Source of the DNA: Longimicrobium sp.
GTDB taxonomy: Bacteria; Gemmatimonadota; Gemmatimonadetes; Longimicrobiales; Longimicrobiaceae
DNA length: 64,000 bases
Assembly (NCBI GenBank): GCA_036389135.1
Contig: DASVQP010000068.1
Span: 1 to 64,000 of the forward strand
Direction: 5' to 3'
Both the position numbers and the translations under genes were made by a program. The notes beneath the pieces are model-generated. The model ran no database searches, was not told where the DNA came from, and worked only from the letters and a program-made list of their open reading frames with translations. Below are positions 31,348-42,686 of this stretch, piece by piece (position 1 is the stretch's first letter; each line of letters starts with the position of its first letter).

Positions 31348-32640
31348 GTGCCCAAGTTCATCGTCCACGGCGGCCAGCCGCTGAACGGCGTCATCCGTCC
31401 CACCGGCAACAAGAACGCGGCGCTTCCCATGATCGCCGCCACCCTTCTGACAGACGAGGACGTCTTCCTGGAGAACGTCCCCCGCATCAAGGACGTGCTC
31501 ACGCTGCTGAGCCTCCTGGAGGTGCTGGGCGCGGAGACGGAGTGGACCGGTCCCAGCGAGGTGCGCGTGCGCGCCGCCAGGGTGGGCGAGACCCAGCTCG
31601 ACGCGGGGCAGGCCGCGCGCATCCGCGCATCCATCCTCCTGGCCGGCCCCATGGTGGCGCGCACGGGCGGGATGAAGCTCCCCCCTCCGGGCGGCGACGT
31701 GATCGGCCGGCGGCGCGTGGACACGCACTTCCTGGCGCTCCGCAAGCTGGGCGCGGAGGTGGTGGAGGACCCCGACTTCTTCGGCCTGCGCGCCGAGGGC
31801 GGGCTCAAGGGCGCGGACATGTTCCTGGACGAGCCCAGCGTCACGGCCACCGAGAACGCCGTCATGGCCGCATCGCTGGCCAAGGGCACCACGCGCATCC
31901 GCAACGCCGCCGCCGAGCCGCACGTCCAGGACCTGTGCAACATGCTGGTCGGGATGGGCGCCAGGATCAACGGCATCGGCACGGGGACGCTGGAGATCGA
32001 GGGGCAGGAGCGGCTGCGCGGCGGGCGCTTCCGCATCACCTCGGACCACATCGAGATCGGCTCGTTCATCGGGCTGGCGGTGGTCACGCGCGGCGAGATC
32101 ACCATCCAGGACGCCGCCGTCCACCACCTGGACTCGACGCTGAACGGCTTCCGCCGCCTGGGCGTCACGGTGGAGGTACGCGGCGAGGACCTGTTCATCC
32201 CCGGCGGGCAGGAGCCGGAGGTGCAGATGGACATGGGCGGCCACATCCCCACGCTGGGCGACGGCCCGTGGCCCCAGTTCCCGGCCGACCTCACCTCCAT
32301 CGCGCTGGTGACGGCCACGCAGTGCCGCGGCACCATCCTGGTGCACGAAAAGATGTTCGAGAGCCGGATGTTCTTTGCGGACAAGCTGGTCTCGATGGGC
32401 GCCCGCCTGGTGCTCTGCGACCCGCACCGCGTGCTGGTGATCGGCCCCTCCCCCCTGCGCGGCGCCCCGGTGGAGAGCCCCGACATCCGCGCCGGCATGG
32501 CGCTCCTGATCGCGGCCCTCGGCGCCCGGGGCCGCAGCGACATCTACAACATCGCGCAGATCGAGCGCGGCTACGAGCGGATCGACGAGCGCCTGATCGC
32601 CCTGGGCGCGCGGATCGAAAAGGCGGATTCGCGGACCTGA
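31348..32640 (+). CDS. murA: UDP-N-acetylglucosamine 1-carboxyvinyltransferase (Asp-type active site)
   Basis: A 430-residue enzyme that transfers enolpyruvate to UDP-GlcNAc, the first committed step of peptidoglycan synthesis. The start is GTG 31348, preceded by CCGAGA. It has the conserved GNKNAALPMIAATLLT near the N-terminus and TDHIEIG-like and PTLGDGPWPQFPADL motifs. The catalytic loop reads PPGGDVIGRRRVD: Asp117 (codon 31696-31698) occupies the position of the usual Cys. The same Cys-to-Asp change in mycobacterial and chlamydial MurA gives an active, fosfomycin-insensitive enzyme. Confidence 0.95.
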   Translation: MPKFIVHGGQPLNGVIRPTGNKNAALPMIAATLLTDEDVFLENVPRIKDVLTLLSLLEVLGAETEWTGPSEVRVRAARVGETQLDAGQAARIRASILLAGPMVARTGGMKLPPPGGDVIGRRRVDTHFLALRKLGAEVVEDPDFFGLRAEGGLKGADMFLDEPSVTATENAVMAASLAKGTTRIRNAAAEPHVQDLCNMLVGMGARINGIGTGTLEIEGQERLRGGRFRITSDHIEIGSFIGLAVVTRGEITIQDAAVHHLDSTLNGFRRLGVTVEVRGEDLFIPGGQEPEVQMDMGGHIPTLGDGPWPQFPADLTSIALVTATQCRGTILVHEKMFESRMFFADKLVSMGARLVLCDPHRVLVIGPSPLRGAPVESPDIRAGMALLIAALGARGRSDIYNIAQIERGYERIDERLIALGARIEKADSRT

Positions 32641-33029
32641 GGGGGGGCGTCGCGGCGGCCCCCACCCCCGCTCGTCACCTCGCGGCCCCTCCCCCAAAAC
32701 CACCTGGGGGAGGGGCGTAGGTCGGCATCAGGCTGCTGCGCACAGGTCGGGTAGGGGCGCGATTATCGCGCCCGTGCCCGGCGCTGCTCCGCTGCCCGGC
32801 CGCACACATCAGGGAACGTCGTAGGGGCAGCCCCGCGTGGCTGCCCGTGCCCGCCCCCGCAACATCCCGCACAACCCGCGCGGATGCATGCGGAACGCCC
32901 CTCTCCCAGCAGTTTGGGAGAGGGGCAGCGAGGGACGAGCGGGGTGAGGGCCCCCCGCGAAACCCACCCCCACACCGCACCGTTCTCGGACGGAGAGCAA
33001 CCCGCCACCTCATCACCTGGAAGACCAAC
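32641..33029. repeat. Pair of inverted GGGGGAGGGG repeats and GCGCGAT hairpins, no gene
   Basis: CCCCCGCTCGTCACCTCGCG plus CCCCTCCCCCAAAACCACC (32660-32716) lie in the same orientation as the copy at 60320. GGGAGAGGGGCAGCGAGGG (from 32920) is the inverted copy, like 60813. Between them are GTAGGGGCGCGATTATCGCG-type hairpins. The pair encloses about 200 bp with no coding sequence. Confidence 0.8.
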
Positions 33030-33395
33030 ATGACAGACGAACAGCGCAAGCGCCCGGCAGGGATCGGCGAGGGTATCCGCACGGGGATCGGGGTCCTGAC
33101 GGCCTTCAAGGAAGCAATCGAGGAGACCATCCAGGAAACCGTCGACCGCGGCGACCTCAAGCCCGAGCGCGCAAAGCAGGCGCTCACCGACGCACTCACC
33201 CGTGCGCATGGTGCCGTGGGCGACGTGCGCGAGCGGCTCGATTTCGTATCGCGCAAGGAGTTCGACGAGCTGCGCGCCGAGGTCGCGGAGCTGCGGCGCA
33301 GGCTGGACGGCGGCGGCGCGCCGACGCTCCTCTCGCCTCCCACCGGCGGCGACCGGCCGGGCGGCGAGGGTCCGCTCGAGCAGCGGATGCCATGA
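33030..33395 (+). CDS. Small coiled-coil protein (phasin/BMFP-like)
   Basis: A 121-residue protein with an ATG at 33030. The helices IGVLTAFKEAIEETIQETVD and ERAKQALTDALTRAHGAVG are followed by RLDFVSRKEFDELRAEVAEL, which resembles the coiled-coil end of BMFP/UbiK-type accessory proteins. A Pro/Gly tail ends the protein. Its stop overlaps the pgeF start by four bases (ATGA), so the two are coupled. No function can be assigned with confidence. Confidence 0.72.
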   Translation: MTDEQRKRPAGIGEGIRTGIGVLTAFKEAIEETIQETVDRGDLKPERAKQALTDALTRAHGAVGDVRERLDFVSRKEFDELRAEVAELRRRLDGGGAPTLLSPPTGGDRPGGEGPLEQRMP

Positions 33396-34174
33396 GCGTT
33401 GCCGACCCCGTCGCCGCGCGCACCGTCGCCGAGGTGCGCGCGGCGGGCGACGTGCCGCTGTGGGTGCACCCCGAGTGGGCGGAGCGCTTCCCCTTTCTCG
33501 TGCAGGGCACCACCGGCCGCGGCGACGGGGACGAGCCGTTCGACCTGGGCCTCTCCGGCGAGCAGCCGGTCGGCGCGGTGCTGGGCCGCTGGCGCGCGCT
33601 GGCCGCGGGGACCGGGATGGAGACCGTAGCCCATGCGCGCCAGGTGCACGCGGCGGACATCTGGATCCACCGCGAGCGCGGCGCGCCGGGGATCGTGGTG
33701 ATGGACCGCTTCGACGGCCACGTCACCGACCGCGCGCAGCTCCTGCTGACCGTCAGCGTGGCGGACTGCGTTCCGGTGTTTATCGTCGATCCGGAGGTGC
33801 GCGCCGTCGCGCTCGTGCACTCCGGGTGGCGCGGGACGGCGGCGGGGATCGTAGAGCGCGCCACCCACCGGCTGGTGGAGAGCTGGCAGAGCCCGCCCGG
33901 GCGGCTCTGGCTGCACTGCGGGCCCTCTATCTGCGGCGCGTGCTACGAGGTGGGGCCGGAGGTGCACGCCGGCGTCCACCCCGGCCGCGAGCCGCCCGCG
34001 GGGAAAACGCCCATCGACCTGCGCGCCGCCATCGCCGCGCGCGCCGTGGGCGCGGGGCTCCTGCCGGAGCACGTCTCCGTGTCCTCGCACTGCACGCTGT
34101 GCGGCGACGATGACTTCTTCTCGCACCGCGGCGGGTCGCCGGGGCGGCAGATGGGGGTGCTGGGGCTGAGGTAG
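33392..34174 (+). CDS. pgeF: Peptidoglycan editing factor PgeF (laccase domain)
   Basis: A 260-residue member of the YfiH/PgeF family. The metal or active-site elements are HARQVHAADI (His), VADCVPVFI (Cys), VHSGWRGTAAGI (His) and a late HCTLCGDDDFFSHRG. In other bacteria the family removes mis-incorporated Ser-containing muropeptides or acts as a purine nucleoside phosphorylase. It is close to murA and is translationally coupled to the small coiled-coil gene before it. Confidence 0.9.
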   Translation: MSVADPVAARTVAEVRAAGDVPLWVHPEWAERFPFLVQGTTGRGDGDEPFDLGLSGEQPVGAVLGRWRALAAGTGMETVAHARQVHAADIWIHRERGAPGIVVMDRFDGHVTDRAQLLLTVSVADCVPVFIVDPEVRAVALVHSGWRGTAAGIVERATHRLVESWQSPPGRLWLHCGPSICGACYEVGPEVHAGVHPGREPPAGKTPIDLRAAIAARAVGAGLLPEHVSVSSHCTLCGDDDFFSHRGGSPGRQMGVLGLR

Positions 34175-34231
34175 GCGCCGGAACGGTTCTTCCGTACCCC
34201 CGCGTGCACCAACCGCCACGGGGAGAGACGG

Positions 34232-35065
34232 ATGCAGCGCAGGAGCTTCGAAGGGATCGAAGAGATCCGCGTGGAAACGCTGGGCGAGCTGGTGGACCGC
34301 ACCACGCCCACCGAGTACGATCCGGCCAGCGGGCGCCTGCGCGCGGCCTCCGTGTTCCGCGGCTCCAAGCGCGCGGACTGGGCATTGCTCACCAGCCTGG
34401 ACCGGCTGGGCGGCACCAACCCGCCTCACGGCAAGCAGCACCTGGAGGAGCACATCCTCCGCAACTTCATCCGCTACTCGCGTCCGCATCTGCAGCAGCT
34501 GCCCGCCAACGAGTGGGAGCTGCTGGTGACCGCGCAGCACCACGGCCTTCCCACGCGCCTGCTGGACTGGACCTACTCGCCGCTGGTGGCCGCGCACTTC
34601 GCCACCCTCGGCGGCGACCCGCGCGCCGACCGCGTGATCTGGCGGCTGGATTGGGGGAAGCTCCACGAGCACTTCGGCCTGCCGCAGATCGCCTTCCTGG
34701 TGCAGGATCTGGACGGCCTGTTGCGCGAAAAGGGCGTGGACTCGCTCTGGAAGCTGTTCGGCGAGTCCGAGGGCGGCCCGGTGGAGCTGGTGTGCATGCT
34801 GGACCCGCCCGCCATCGACAATCGCATCGTGGTGCAGGCCGCCGCCTTCACCATCTCCACGGACAAGACCCGCTCGTTCGACGAGATCCTGCGCTCGAAC
34901 GGCATCCTGCACGCGCTCACCCGCTTCGTGATCCCCGCGGAGCGCATCAACCACCTGCGCGACCAGCTGGACCTGGTCACCGTCGACGAGCGCCGGCTCT
35001 TTCCGGACCTGGACGGCGTGGCGGCGGAGATGCGGCGGTACTATGATGCATCGGCGGAGGGGTGA
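34232..35065 (+). CDS. FRG-domain protein
   Basis: A 277-residue protein. The FRG domain is seen as ASVFRGSKRADWALLTSL, then HFA-type WELLVTAQHHGLPTRLLDW, followed by TYSPLVAAHFATLGG. The ATG at 34232 follows GGGAGAGACGG. The C-terminal part lacks a second recognised domain. FRG proteins are widespread in accessory regions and some are linked to defence or toxin functions, but their activity is not established. It lies 57 bp after pgeF and 84 bp before an EEP-nuclease gene. Confidence 0.87.
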   Translation: MQRRSFEGIEEIRVETLGELVDRTTPTEYDPASGRLRAASVFRGSKRADWALLTSLDRLGGTNPPHGKQHLEEHILRNFIRYSRPHLQQLPANEWELLVTAQHHGLPTRLLDWTYSPLVAAHFATLGGDPRADRVIWRLDWGKLHEHFGLPQIAFLVQDLDGLLREKGVDSLWKLFGESEGGPVELVCMLDPPAIDNRIVVQAAAFTISTDKTRSFDEILRSNGILHALTRFVIPAERINHLRDQLDLVTVDERRLFPDLDGVAAEMRRYYDASAEG

Positions 35066-35149
35066 GCGGCGCGCGGCGTAGGCCGTAATTCCTAGTGCCA
35101 GCCTCCCGCGTCTCTCCGATGGAGTCTCTCCCCCAACGGGTGAATCACG

Positions 35150-36175
35150 ATGCCCCCCATCCTCGTTTGGAACACCCGTGGTGACGCGCAGAACCAGCAC
35201 GTGTGGATCACCAACTGGGCCGCGGGAACTGTGCCCTACAACACGCTCGACTGGGCGATCTTCGTGGAGTCAGGGACTGGCAGCCACCATCCGAATTCTT
35301 CGGTGGTGCCGGAGTCAGGCGGAAAGGGGCTGGATCTTACCAGGTTCGCAGAACCCTACTTCGCCGCCTGCGCCACCCTCCTGGGCATGACGCGGATCGC
35401 CGCCAATGGAGGGGTGAGCCAACTGAGGAACTCGGAGATCACCTCCCCGGTGGGGAACGCGATCCCGGCCGCCTTGGACGTTTCTTTCGAAACGAACACG
35501 GAAATCGCCAGGTGGGCGATGCGCCCGCTGGAGCGATTCATCGACATGGCCAAGTACGGCGGCAACGCCCCCATCGTGCCTGCCGGAGGAAGCGGAGGGC
35601 CGATCCGCAAGTCGGTGCGCAACCAGGGGGCGGCGAACTCGTACGCCTCCAGCCGGCCGGCGTGGCTTCGCCAGGCGCGCACGTTCCGCGAGTCGAAGCA
35701 GGACATCATCAACGAGATCCAAAGGCGGGTGAACCTGCTGGGGCACAGGCGGCCGCACGTGATAGACAGCAACGGGTTCAAAATTTACTTCTGGCACGCG
35801 CCGCAGGGAAGCGCGGGTGCGCTCTCCACCGTCGGGCTCGACGACACCATCCCCCAGGCGTATGGCTCGGGCGGCACACTTGCCATCGCGGCCAACCAGT
35901 TGCTGTCGATGTACCTGGGGATACAGACGTGGGACGCGGTGCATGCCCAGTGGCGGCACGGAGCGTTTCCCGCCACCGTGGCCATCGCGGGCGACCTGAA
36001 CGTCAGGGCCGCAGGGATAAGCACCATCTACGGGAATCCGTCCGTTGCTTCGAGCGCGGACGACTGGTGCCACGTGGTGTGGGCCGCGGGGGTGGCCATG
36101 CAGAGCCACACGGACACCGCCGCCACCGCGGCCGTCCCGACGCTCTCGGATCACGACCCCGTGGCGATATACTAG
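35150..36175 (+). CDS. Endonuclease/exonuclease/phosphatase (EEP) family protein, CdtB-like
   Basis: A 341-residue protein. The start PPILVWNTRGDAQN stands where the metal-binding N-x-R of EEP proteins is expected. IYFWHAPQGSAG matches the central His region. AIAGDLNVRA (about 279-288) holds the catalytic Asp-x-Asn. The protein ends with LSDHDPVAIY, the SDHxP motif. All the core EEP residues are present. The middle has an insert rich in Gly/Ser/Asn. No signal peptide is seen. CdtB-like toxins, DNase I-like nucleases and phosphatases share this fold, so the substrate is open. Confidence 0.8.
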   Translation: MPPILVWNTRGDAQNQHVWITNWAAGTVPYNTLDWAIFVESGTGSHHPNSSVVPESGGKGLDLTRFAEPYFAACATLLGMTRIAANGGVSQLRNSEITSPVGNAIPAALDVSFETNTEIARWAMRPLERFIDMAKYGGNAPIVPAGGSGGPIRKSVRNQGAANSYASSRPAWLRQARTFRESKQDIINEIQRRVNLLGHRRPHVIDSNGFKIYFWHAPQGSAGALSTVGLDDTIPQAYGSGGTLAIAANQLLSMYLGIQTWDAVHAQWRHGAFPATVAIAGDLNVRAAGISTIYGNPSVASSADDWCHVVWAAGVAMQSHTDTAATAAVPTLSDHDPVAIY

Positions 36176-36304
36176 TCCGTTCACGGAAATGGAAGCTGCG
36201 CGGAGGAGCCCCCCGAGCGGCTGGGCTCTTGCTTTCGCCTGCCGGCCCCTGTCACCTATTCCAGACAGGGTCCCACCCCGAGCCGCGAACACCGGAGAAC
36301 CCCG

Positions 36305-36844
36305 ATGCGCTGTTCCATCCTCGGCTGGGCAGCCGTCCTCGCGGCCAGCGCCGCCTGCACCCGCGCCACCCCGCCGGCTCCCAGTCCGCCGGGGGGCGGG
36401 GTGATCCTGGCGGCGGACCAGGGGGAGCTCTATCACCTGGGGCAGCGCCGGTCGCCGACGCTCATCAAGGTCGATCCCAAGGTGGCGGGCTCCAGGCACC
36501 TGTTCATGCTGAGCGAGGTGCTGCCGCCGGGCACGGGCGTGCCGGTGCATCGCCACCTGCACGACGAGGAGATCCTCTTCATCCACCAGGGAACGGTCAC
36601 GATCACGCTGGGGGACCGGGTGCAGGAGGCGCGGGCGGGGGCCACGGTGTTCATCCCGCCGAACACCTGGATCGGCGTCCGCAACACGGGGAGCGAGCCG
36701 GCCACCTTCCTGGCGATCTTCGCCGACCCCGCGACGGGCGACTACTTCCGCGGGATCGGCCGCGCCCCGGGCGACACGCGGCCCGCACCCACCGCCGCCG
36801 AGTTCGCCGAGCTGAACCGCCGGCACCACATGGAGTATCGCTGA
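36305..36844 (+). CDS. Cupin-domain lipoprotein
   Basis: A 179-residue exported protein. The signal peptide is MRCSILGWAAVLAASAAC with a lipobox Cys, followed by a Pro-rich linker. The cupin fold shows VLPPGTGVPVHRHLHDEEIL (motif 1, His residues and Glu) and GATVFIPPNTWIGVRN (motif 2). A helical tail with GDYFRGIGRAPGD follows. GGAGAACCCCG before the ATG is a good ribosome site. The substrate is unknown. Confidence 0.83.
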   Translation: MRCSILGWAAVLAASAACTRATPPAPSPPGGGVILAADQGELYHLGQRRSPTLIKVDPKVAGSRHLFMLSEVLPPGTGVPVHRHLHDEEILFIHQGTVTITLGDRVQEARAGATVFIPPNTWIGVRNTGSEPATFLAIFADPATGDYFRGIGRAPGDTRPAPTAAEFAELNRRHHMEYR

Positions 36845-36894
36845 CGCGCCGCCCATTCCCCATTCCCGATTCCCCATTCCCCAGCGGTCCAACC

Positions 36895-36923
36895 TTGACG
36901 CCGCCTGCATTCTCCTGTATTCT
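36895..36923 (+). promoter_or_regulatory. Promoter of the rimP-nusA-infB operon
   Basis: TTGACG (36895-36900) and TATTCT (36918-36923) are separated by exactly 17 bases, close to the sigma-70 consensus. It precedes the hairpin at 36972-36999 and rimP at 37032. A CCATTCCCC repeat (36853-36883) lies just upstream. Confidence 0.75.
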
Positions 36924-36971
36924 TTCACGTTCGATGGTTTGACGGACGCCCCCGGGCGGACCGTCTGTCGA

Positions 36972-36999
36972 AGTGGGGAGCGGCTGCCCCGCTTTTTTT
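36972..36999 (+). terminator. Attenuator-like hairpin in the rimP leader
   Basis: AGTGGGG (36972-36978) and CCCCGCT (36987-36993) form a 7 bp stem with an 8-base loop, followed by a run of seven T (36993-36999). It lies about 50 bases past the promoter and 33 bases before rimP, so it can only act on the operon itself. Leader hairpins before rimP-nusA are known in other bacteria and are thought to mediate autoregulation. The mechanism here is inference. Confidence 0.75.
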
Positions 37000-37031
37000 A
37001 TTGCCATCCACCGGGATGGACGGAGGCGCGG

Positions 37032-37565
37032 ATGCCGGGAACCTCCCTCGCCGACGAGATCGCGCGGCAGGTAGAGGCCATGGGGCTGGAGGTCGTGGAG
37101 CTGGAGCAGGCCGGCAACGCCGTGCGCCCCATCCTGCGCCTCTACATCGACCGGCCGGACTCGGTGCCGGGCGTGGGTGAGACGGGCGTTTCGCTGGCGG
37201 ACTGCGCCACGGTGTCGCGCGCGCTGGAGCCCCTGCTCGACGCCCGCGAGGATCTCTCCGACCGGTACGTGCTGGAGGTGTCGTCGCCCGGGGTGGAGCG
37301 GCCGCTGGTGAGGCTGCGCGACTACACGCGCTTCGCCGGGCAGGACGTGGCGCTGCGCGGCAAGGTGCCCCTCGCCGGGCGGGCGAAGCGGCTGGAGGGA
37401 ACACTGGGCGGCGTGCGCGGCGAGCCGGGGAGCGAGCAGGTGGCGCTGCGGCTGCCGGACGGCGAAGAAGTGGAGATCCCGCTGAGCGAGATCGACCGGG
37501 CGAACCTGGTCTACCGGTGGGAGCGCAAGGCGCGCCCCGCAAGCCGGACCAATCCTGAGGAATAG
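37032..37565 (+). CDS. rimP: Ribosome maturation factor RimP
   Basis: A 177-residue protein needed for 30S subunit maturation. The ATG at 37032 follows GGAGGCGCGG; the frame is open upstream into the leader hairpin, which cannot be coding. The N-terminal domain is VEAMGLEVVELEQAG, then RLYIDRPDSV, with SLADCATVSRALEPLLD. The central YVLEVSSPGVERPL is the family signature. The C-terminal SH3-like domain contains VEIPLSEIDRANLVYRW. It is the first gene of the translation operon, six bases before nusA. Confidence 0.93.
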   Translation: MPGTSLADEIARQVEAMGLEVVELEQAGNAVRPILRLYIDRPDSVPGVGETGVSLADCATVSRALEPLLDAREDLSDRYVLEVSSPGVERPLVRLRDYTRFAGQDVALRGKVPLAGRAKRLEGTLGGVRGEPGSEQVALRLPDGEEVEIPLSEIDRANLVYRWERKARPASRTNPEE

Positions 37566-37571
37566 ACGGAG

Positions 37572-38933
37572 ATGAACAACGCGACGCAGGTGCTCGCGGC
37601 TTTCCGCGAGATGACCGCCAACAAGGCGATTTCCCGCGACGAGCTGCACGAGCTGATCAAGGACGGCATCCTCGCCGCGCTGGCCAAGCGCTACGGCCCC
37701 AACGTGGAGGCGGAGATCAACGTCGACGAGGCCACCGGCCGCATCGACATCACCGTCCTCAAGGAGGTCACGGCCGAGGTGGAAGACCCCTCGCGCCAGA
37801 TCTCCCTGGAAGAAGCCCGCTGGGACGACCCGGAGTTCGAGGTCGGCGACATCATGGAGGTGCCGGTGGAGTTCGCGCAGTTCGGCCGCAACGCCGTGAT
37901 GGCGGCCAAGCAGCGCATCCTCCAGCGCGTCCGCGAGGGCGAGCGCCAGAAGATCCGCGACGAGTACGAGCACCGCGTGGGCGAGCTCCTCTCCGGCGAG
38001 ATCCAGCAGGTGGAGCGCGGCAAGCTGGTCATCCTCCTCAACCGCGCCCGCGACGCCGACGCCATCATCCCCTGGAAGGAGCAGAACCCGCGCGAGCGGT
38101 TCCGCCAGGGCGAGACGATCCGCGCCGTGCTCAAAAAGGTGGAGGAGACGCCCAAGGGGCCGCGGCTGATCCTTTCCCGCGCCGACCCGCTCTTCGTGGC
38201 CGCGCTCTTCAAGCTCGAAGTGCCCGAGATCCAGCAGGGGATCGTGGAGATCAAGGGCAGCGCGCGTGAAGTGGGCGGGCGCACCAAGGTGGCCGTGTCG
38301 TCGCGCGACGAGTCGATCGATCCGGTGGGCGCGTGCGTGGGGCTCAAAGGAAGCCGCGTCCGCGCGGTGGTGCAGGAGCTGGGCGGCGAGCGCATCGACA
38401 TCGTCCCCTGGCACCCGGACCCGGAGATCTACGCCAAGCGCTCCCTTGCGCCGGCCCGCGTCGCCAAGGTGCTCTCGAACTACGAGACGCGCACCATGAC
38501 GGCCATCGTGGACGAGGACCAGCTCTCGCTGGCCATCGGCCGCAACGGGCAGAACGTGCGGCTCGCGTCGCAGCTCATCGGCTGGCAGCTGGACCTGTTC
38601 GGATCGCGCGAGTGGCTGGAGCGCGGGGCTGAGCAGGCGCTGTTCGGCGGCGGCGGCGGCGACGGGGACTACGAGAGCACCGACTTCTCGCTGCGCGACC
38701 TCGCCGAGCTGGCTCCGGCCACGCTGGCGGCGCTGGAGGCGGCGGGGTACAACACCTTCTTCGACATCATCGACATGGAGCGCGAAGACCTGCTGCGCAT
38801 CCCCGCCATCGGCCCCGCCGAGGCGGACCGGCTGGTGGAGATCATCGAGTCGATGACGGAAGAAGACACCGGCGACGCTCCGGAGGGGTTGACACCCGCC
38901 GACGACGCCGAGAATTTGCCGGTACCGGAATGA
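37572..38933 (+). CDS. nusA: Transcription elongation/termination factor NusA
   Basis: A 453-residue RNA-polymerase-binding protein. The N-terminal polymerase-binding domain covers 1-135, and S1 about 136-200 (GELLSGEIQQVERGKLVI). KH1 and KH2 occupy about 230-350 (SRDESIDPVGACVGLKGSRV, DEDQLSLAIGRNGQNVRLAS). A C-terminal helix-hairpin-helix tail covers about 375-430 (AALEAAGYNTFFDIIDME, LLRIPAIGPAEADRL). Length and order are normal for a single-tail NusA. Confidence 0.96.
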   Translation: MNNATQVLAAFREMTANKAISRDELHELIKDGILAALAKRYGPNVEAEINVDEATGRIDITVLKEVTAEVEDPSRQISLEEARWDDPEFEVGDIMEVPVEFAQFGRNAVMAAKQRILQRVREGERQKIRDEYEHRVGELLSGEIQQVERGKLVILLNRARDADAIIPWKEQNPRERFRQGETIRAVLKKVEETPKGPRLILSRADPLFVAALFKLEVPEIQQGIVEIKGSAREVGGRTKVAVSSRDESIDPVGACVGLKGSRVRAVVQELGGERIDIVPWHPDPEIYAKRSLAPARVAKVLSNYETRTMTAIVDEDQLSLAIGRNGQNVRLASQLIGWQLDLFGSREWLERGAEQALFGGGGGDGDYESTDFSLRDLAELAPATLAALEAAGYNTFFDIIDMEREDLLRIPAIGPAEADRLVEIIESMTEEDTGDAPEGLTPADDAENLPVPE

Positions 38934-38940
38934 ACAACGC

Positions 38941-39294
38941 GTGACGCAAGCCCTCCCTCGTCCCACCCAGCCGCCGGAGAAGGCGCTGGCCGACCTGCTG
39001 GGCCTTGCCGCCCGCGCACGGGGCCTGGTGCACGGCACGGACATGACGCGCAAGGCCGTGCGCGAGGGCGAGGTGCGCTGCGTCATCCTGGCGGGAGACG
39101 CGTCGCGGACGCAGGCGCAGAAGGTTCTTCCCCTTCTGCAGGCGCGCGGAGTACCTTTCCACGTATGTCTTTCGCGGGAGGCGCTGGGCTCCGCCATCGG
39201 GCGGGGCCCGGTTTCCGCTGTTGGAATCACGAACGATAGCTTCGCGAAGCGCGCGGCCGTGCTGGCCGCCGCGCTTTCATCACCGCAGGGCTGA
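38941..39294 (+). CDS. Ribosomal L7Ae-like RNA-binding protein (YlxQ type)
   Basis: A 117-residue protein with a GTG start at 38941. It has the L7Ae fold pattern: KALADLLGLAARARGLVHG, a variable linker, VRCVILAGDASRTQAQKVL, then VPFHVCLSREALGSAIGR and AAVGI-like strands ending in SFAKRAAVLAAAL. It occupies the usual YlxQ position between nusA and infB and probably binds RNA. Confidence 0.86.
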   Translation: MTQALPRPTQPPEKALADLLGLAARARGLVHGTDMTRKAVREGEVRCVILAGDASRTQAQKVLPLLQARGVPFHVCLSREALGSAIGRGPVSAVGITNDSFAKRAAVLAAALSSPQG

Positions 39295-39315
39295 GGAACG
39301 GAGAGAACAGAACAG

Positions 39316-42288
<2,973 letters not shown>

Positions 42289-42296
42289 GCTGAGCC

Positions 42297-42578
42297 GTGA
42301 CGGTGGGGGTGGTCGTGTGGGAGCTCCACATCGCCGGGTGCCAGTCCCTCAAGGACAAGCGCCAGGTGGTGAAGAGCCTCAAGGACCGCCTCCACCATCG
42401 TTTCAACGTGTCCGCCGCCGAGACGGGGCACCACGACCTGCATCAGCGCGCCGAGATCGCCGTCTGCGTGGTCTCGGCCGACCGGAAGCATGCCCAGCAG
42501 GTCCTCTCCTCGTGCGACACGATGGTGGAGATGGACGGGCGGGCCAGGATCGTGGATTCGTATACGACGTACTACTGA
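42297..42578 (+). CDS. DUF503 (YlxP-like) protein
   Basis: A 93-residue protein with a GTG start, eight bases after infB. The family signature is complete: VVVWELHIAGCQSLKDKRQV, VKSLKDRLHHRFNVSAAE and a C-terminal ADRKHAQQVLSSCDTMVEM. This small ferredoxin-like protein is often encoded next to infB and rbfA. Its role is not known. Confidence 0.88.
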   Translation: MTVGVVVWELHIAGCQSLKDKRQVVKSLKDRLHHRFNVSAAETGHHDLHQRAEIAVCVVSADRKHAQQVLSSCDTMVEMDGRARIVDSYTTYY

Positions 42579-42581
42579 CGG

Positions 42582-42680
42582 GAATGGGGAATGGGGAATG
42601 GGGAATGGTAACTGCTAACGACCACCCGCGTTGGCTTTTGCCGTTCCCCATTCCCGATTCCCCACTTCCCCATTCCCCAT
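42582..42680. repeat. GGGAATGG/CCATTCCC inverted repeat block
   Basis: GGAATGGGGAATGGGGAATG at the left and CCCATTCCCGATTCCCC at the right form a long inverted repeat between ylxP and rbfA. The same unit family appears at 36853-36883, 43137-43165, 53935-53975 and, with GGGATGAGG units, at 58041-58140. Confidence 0.85.
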
Positions 42681-42686
42681 CTGTAC

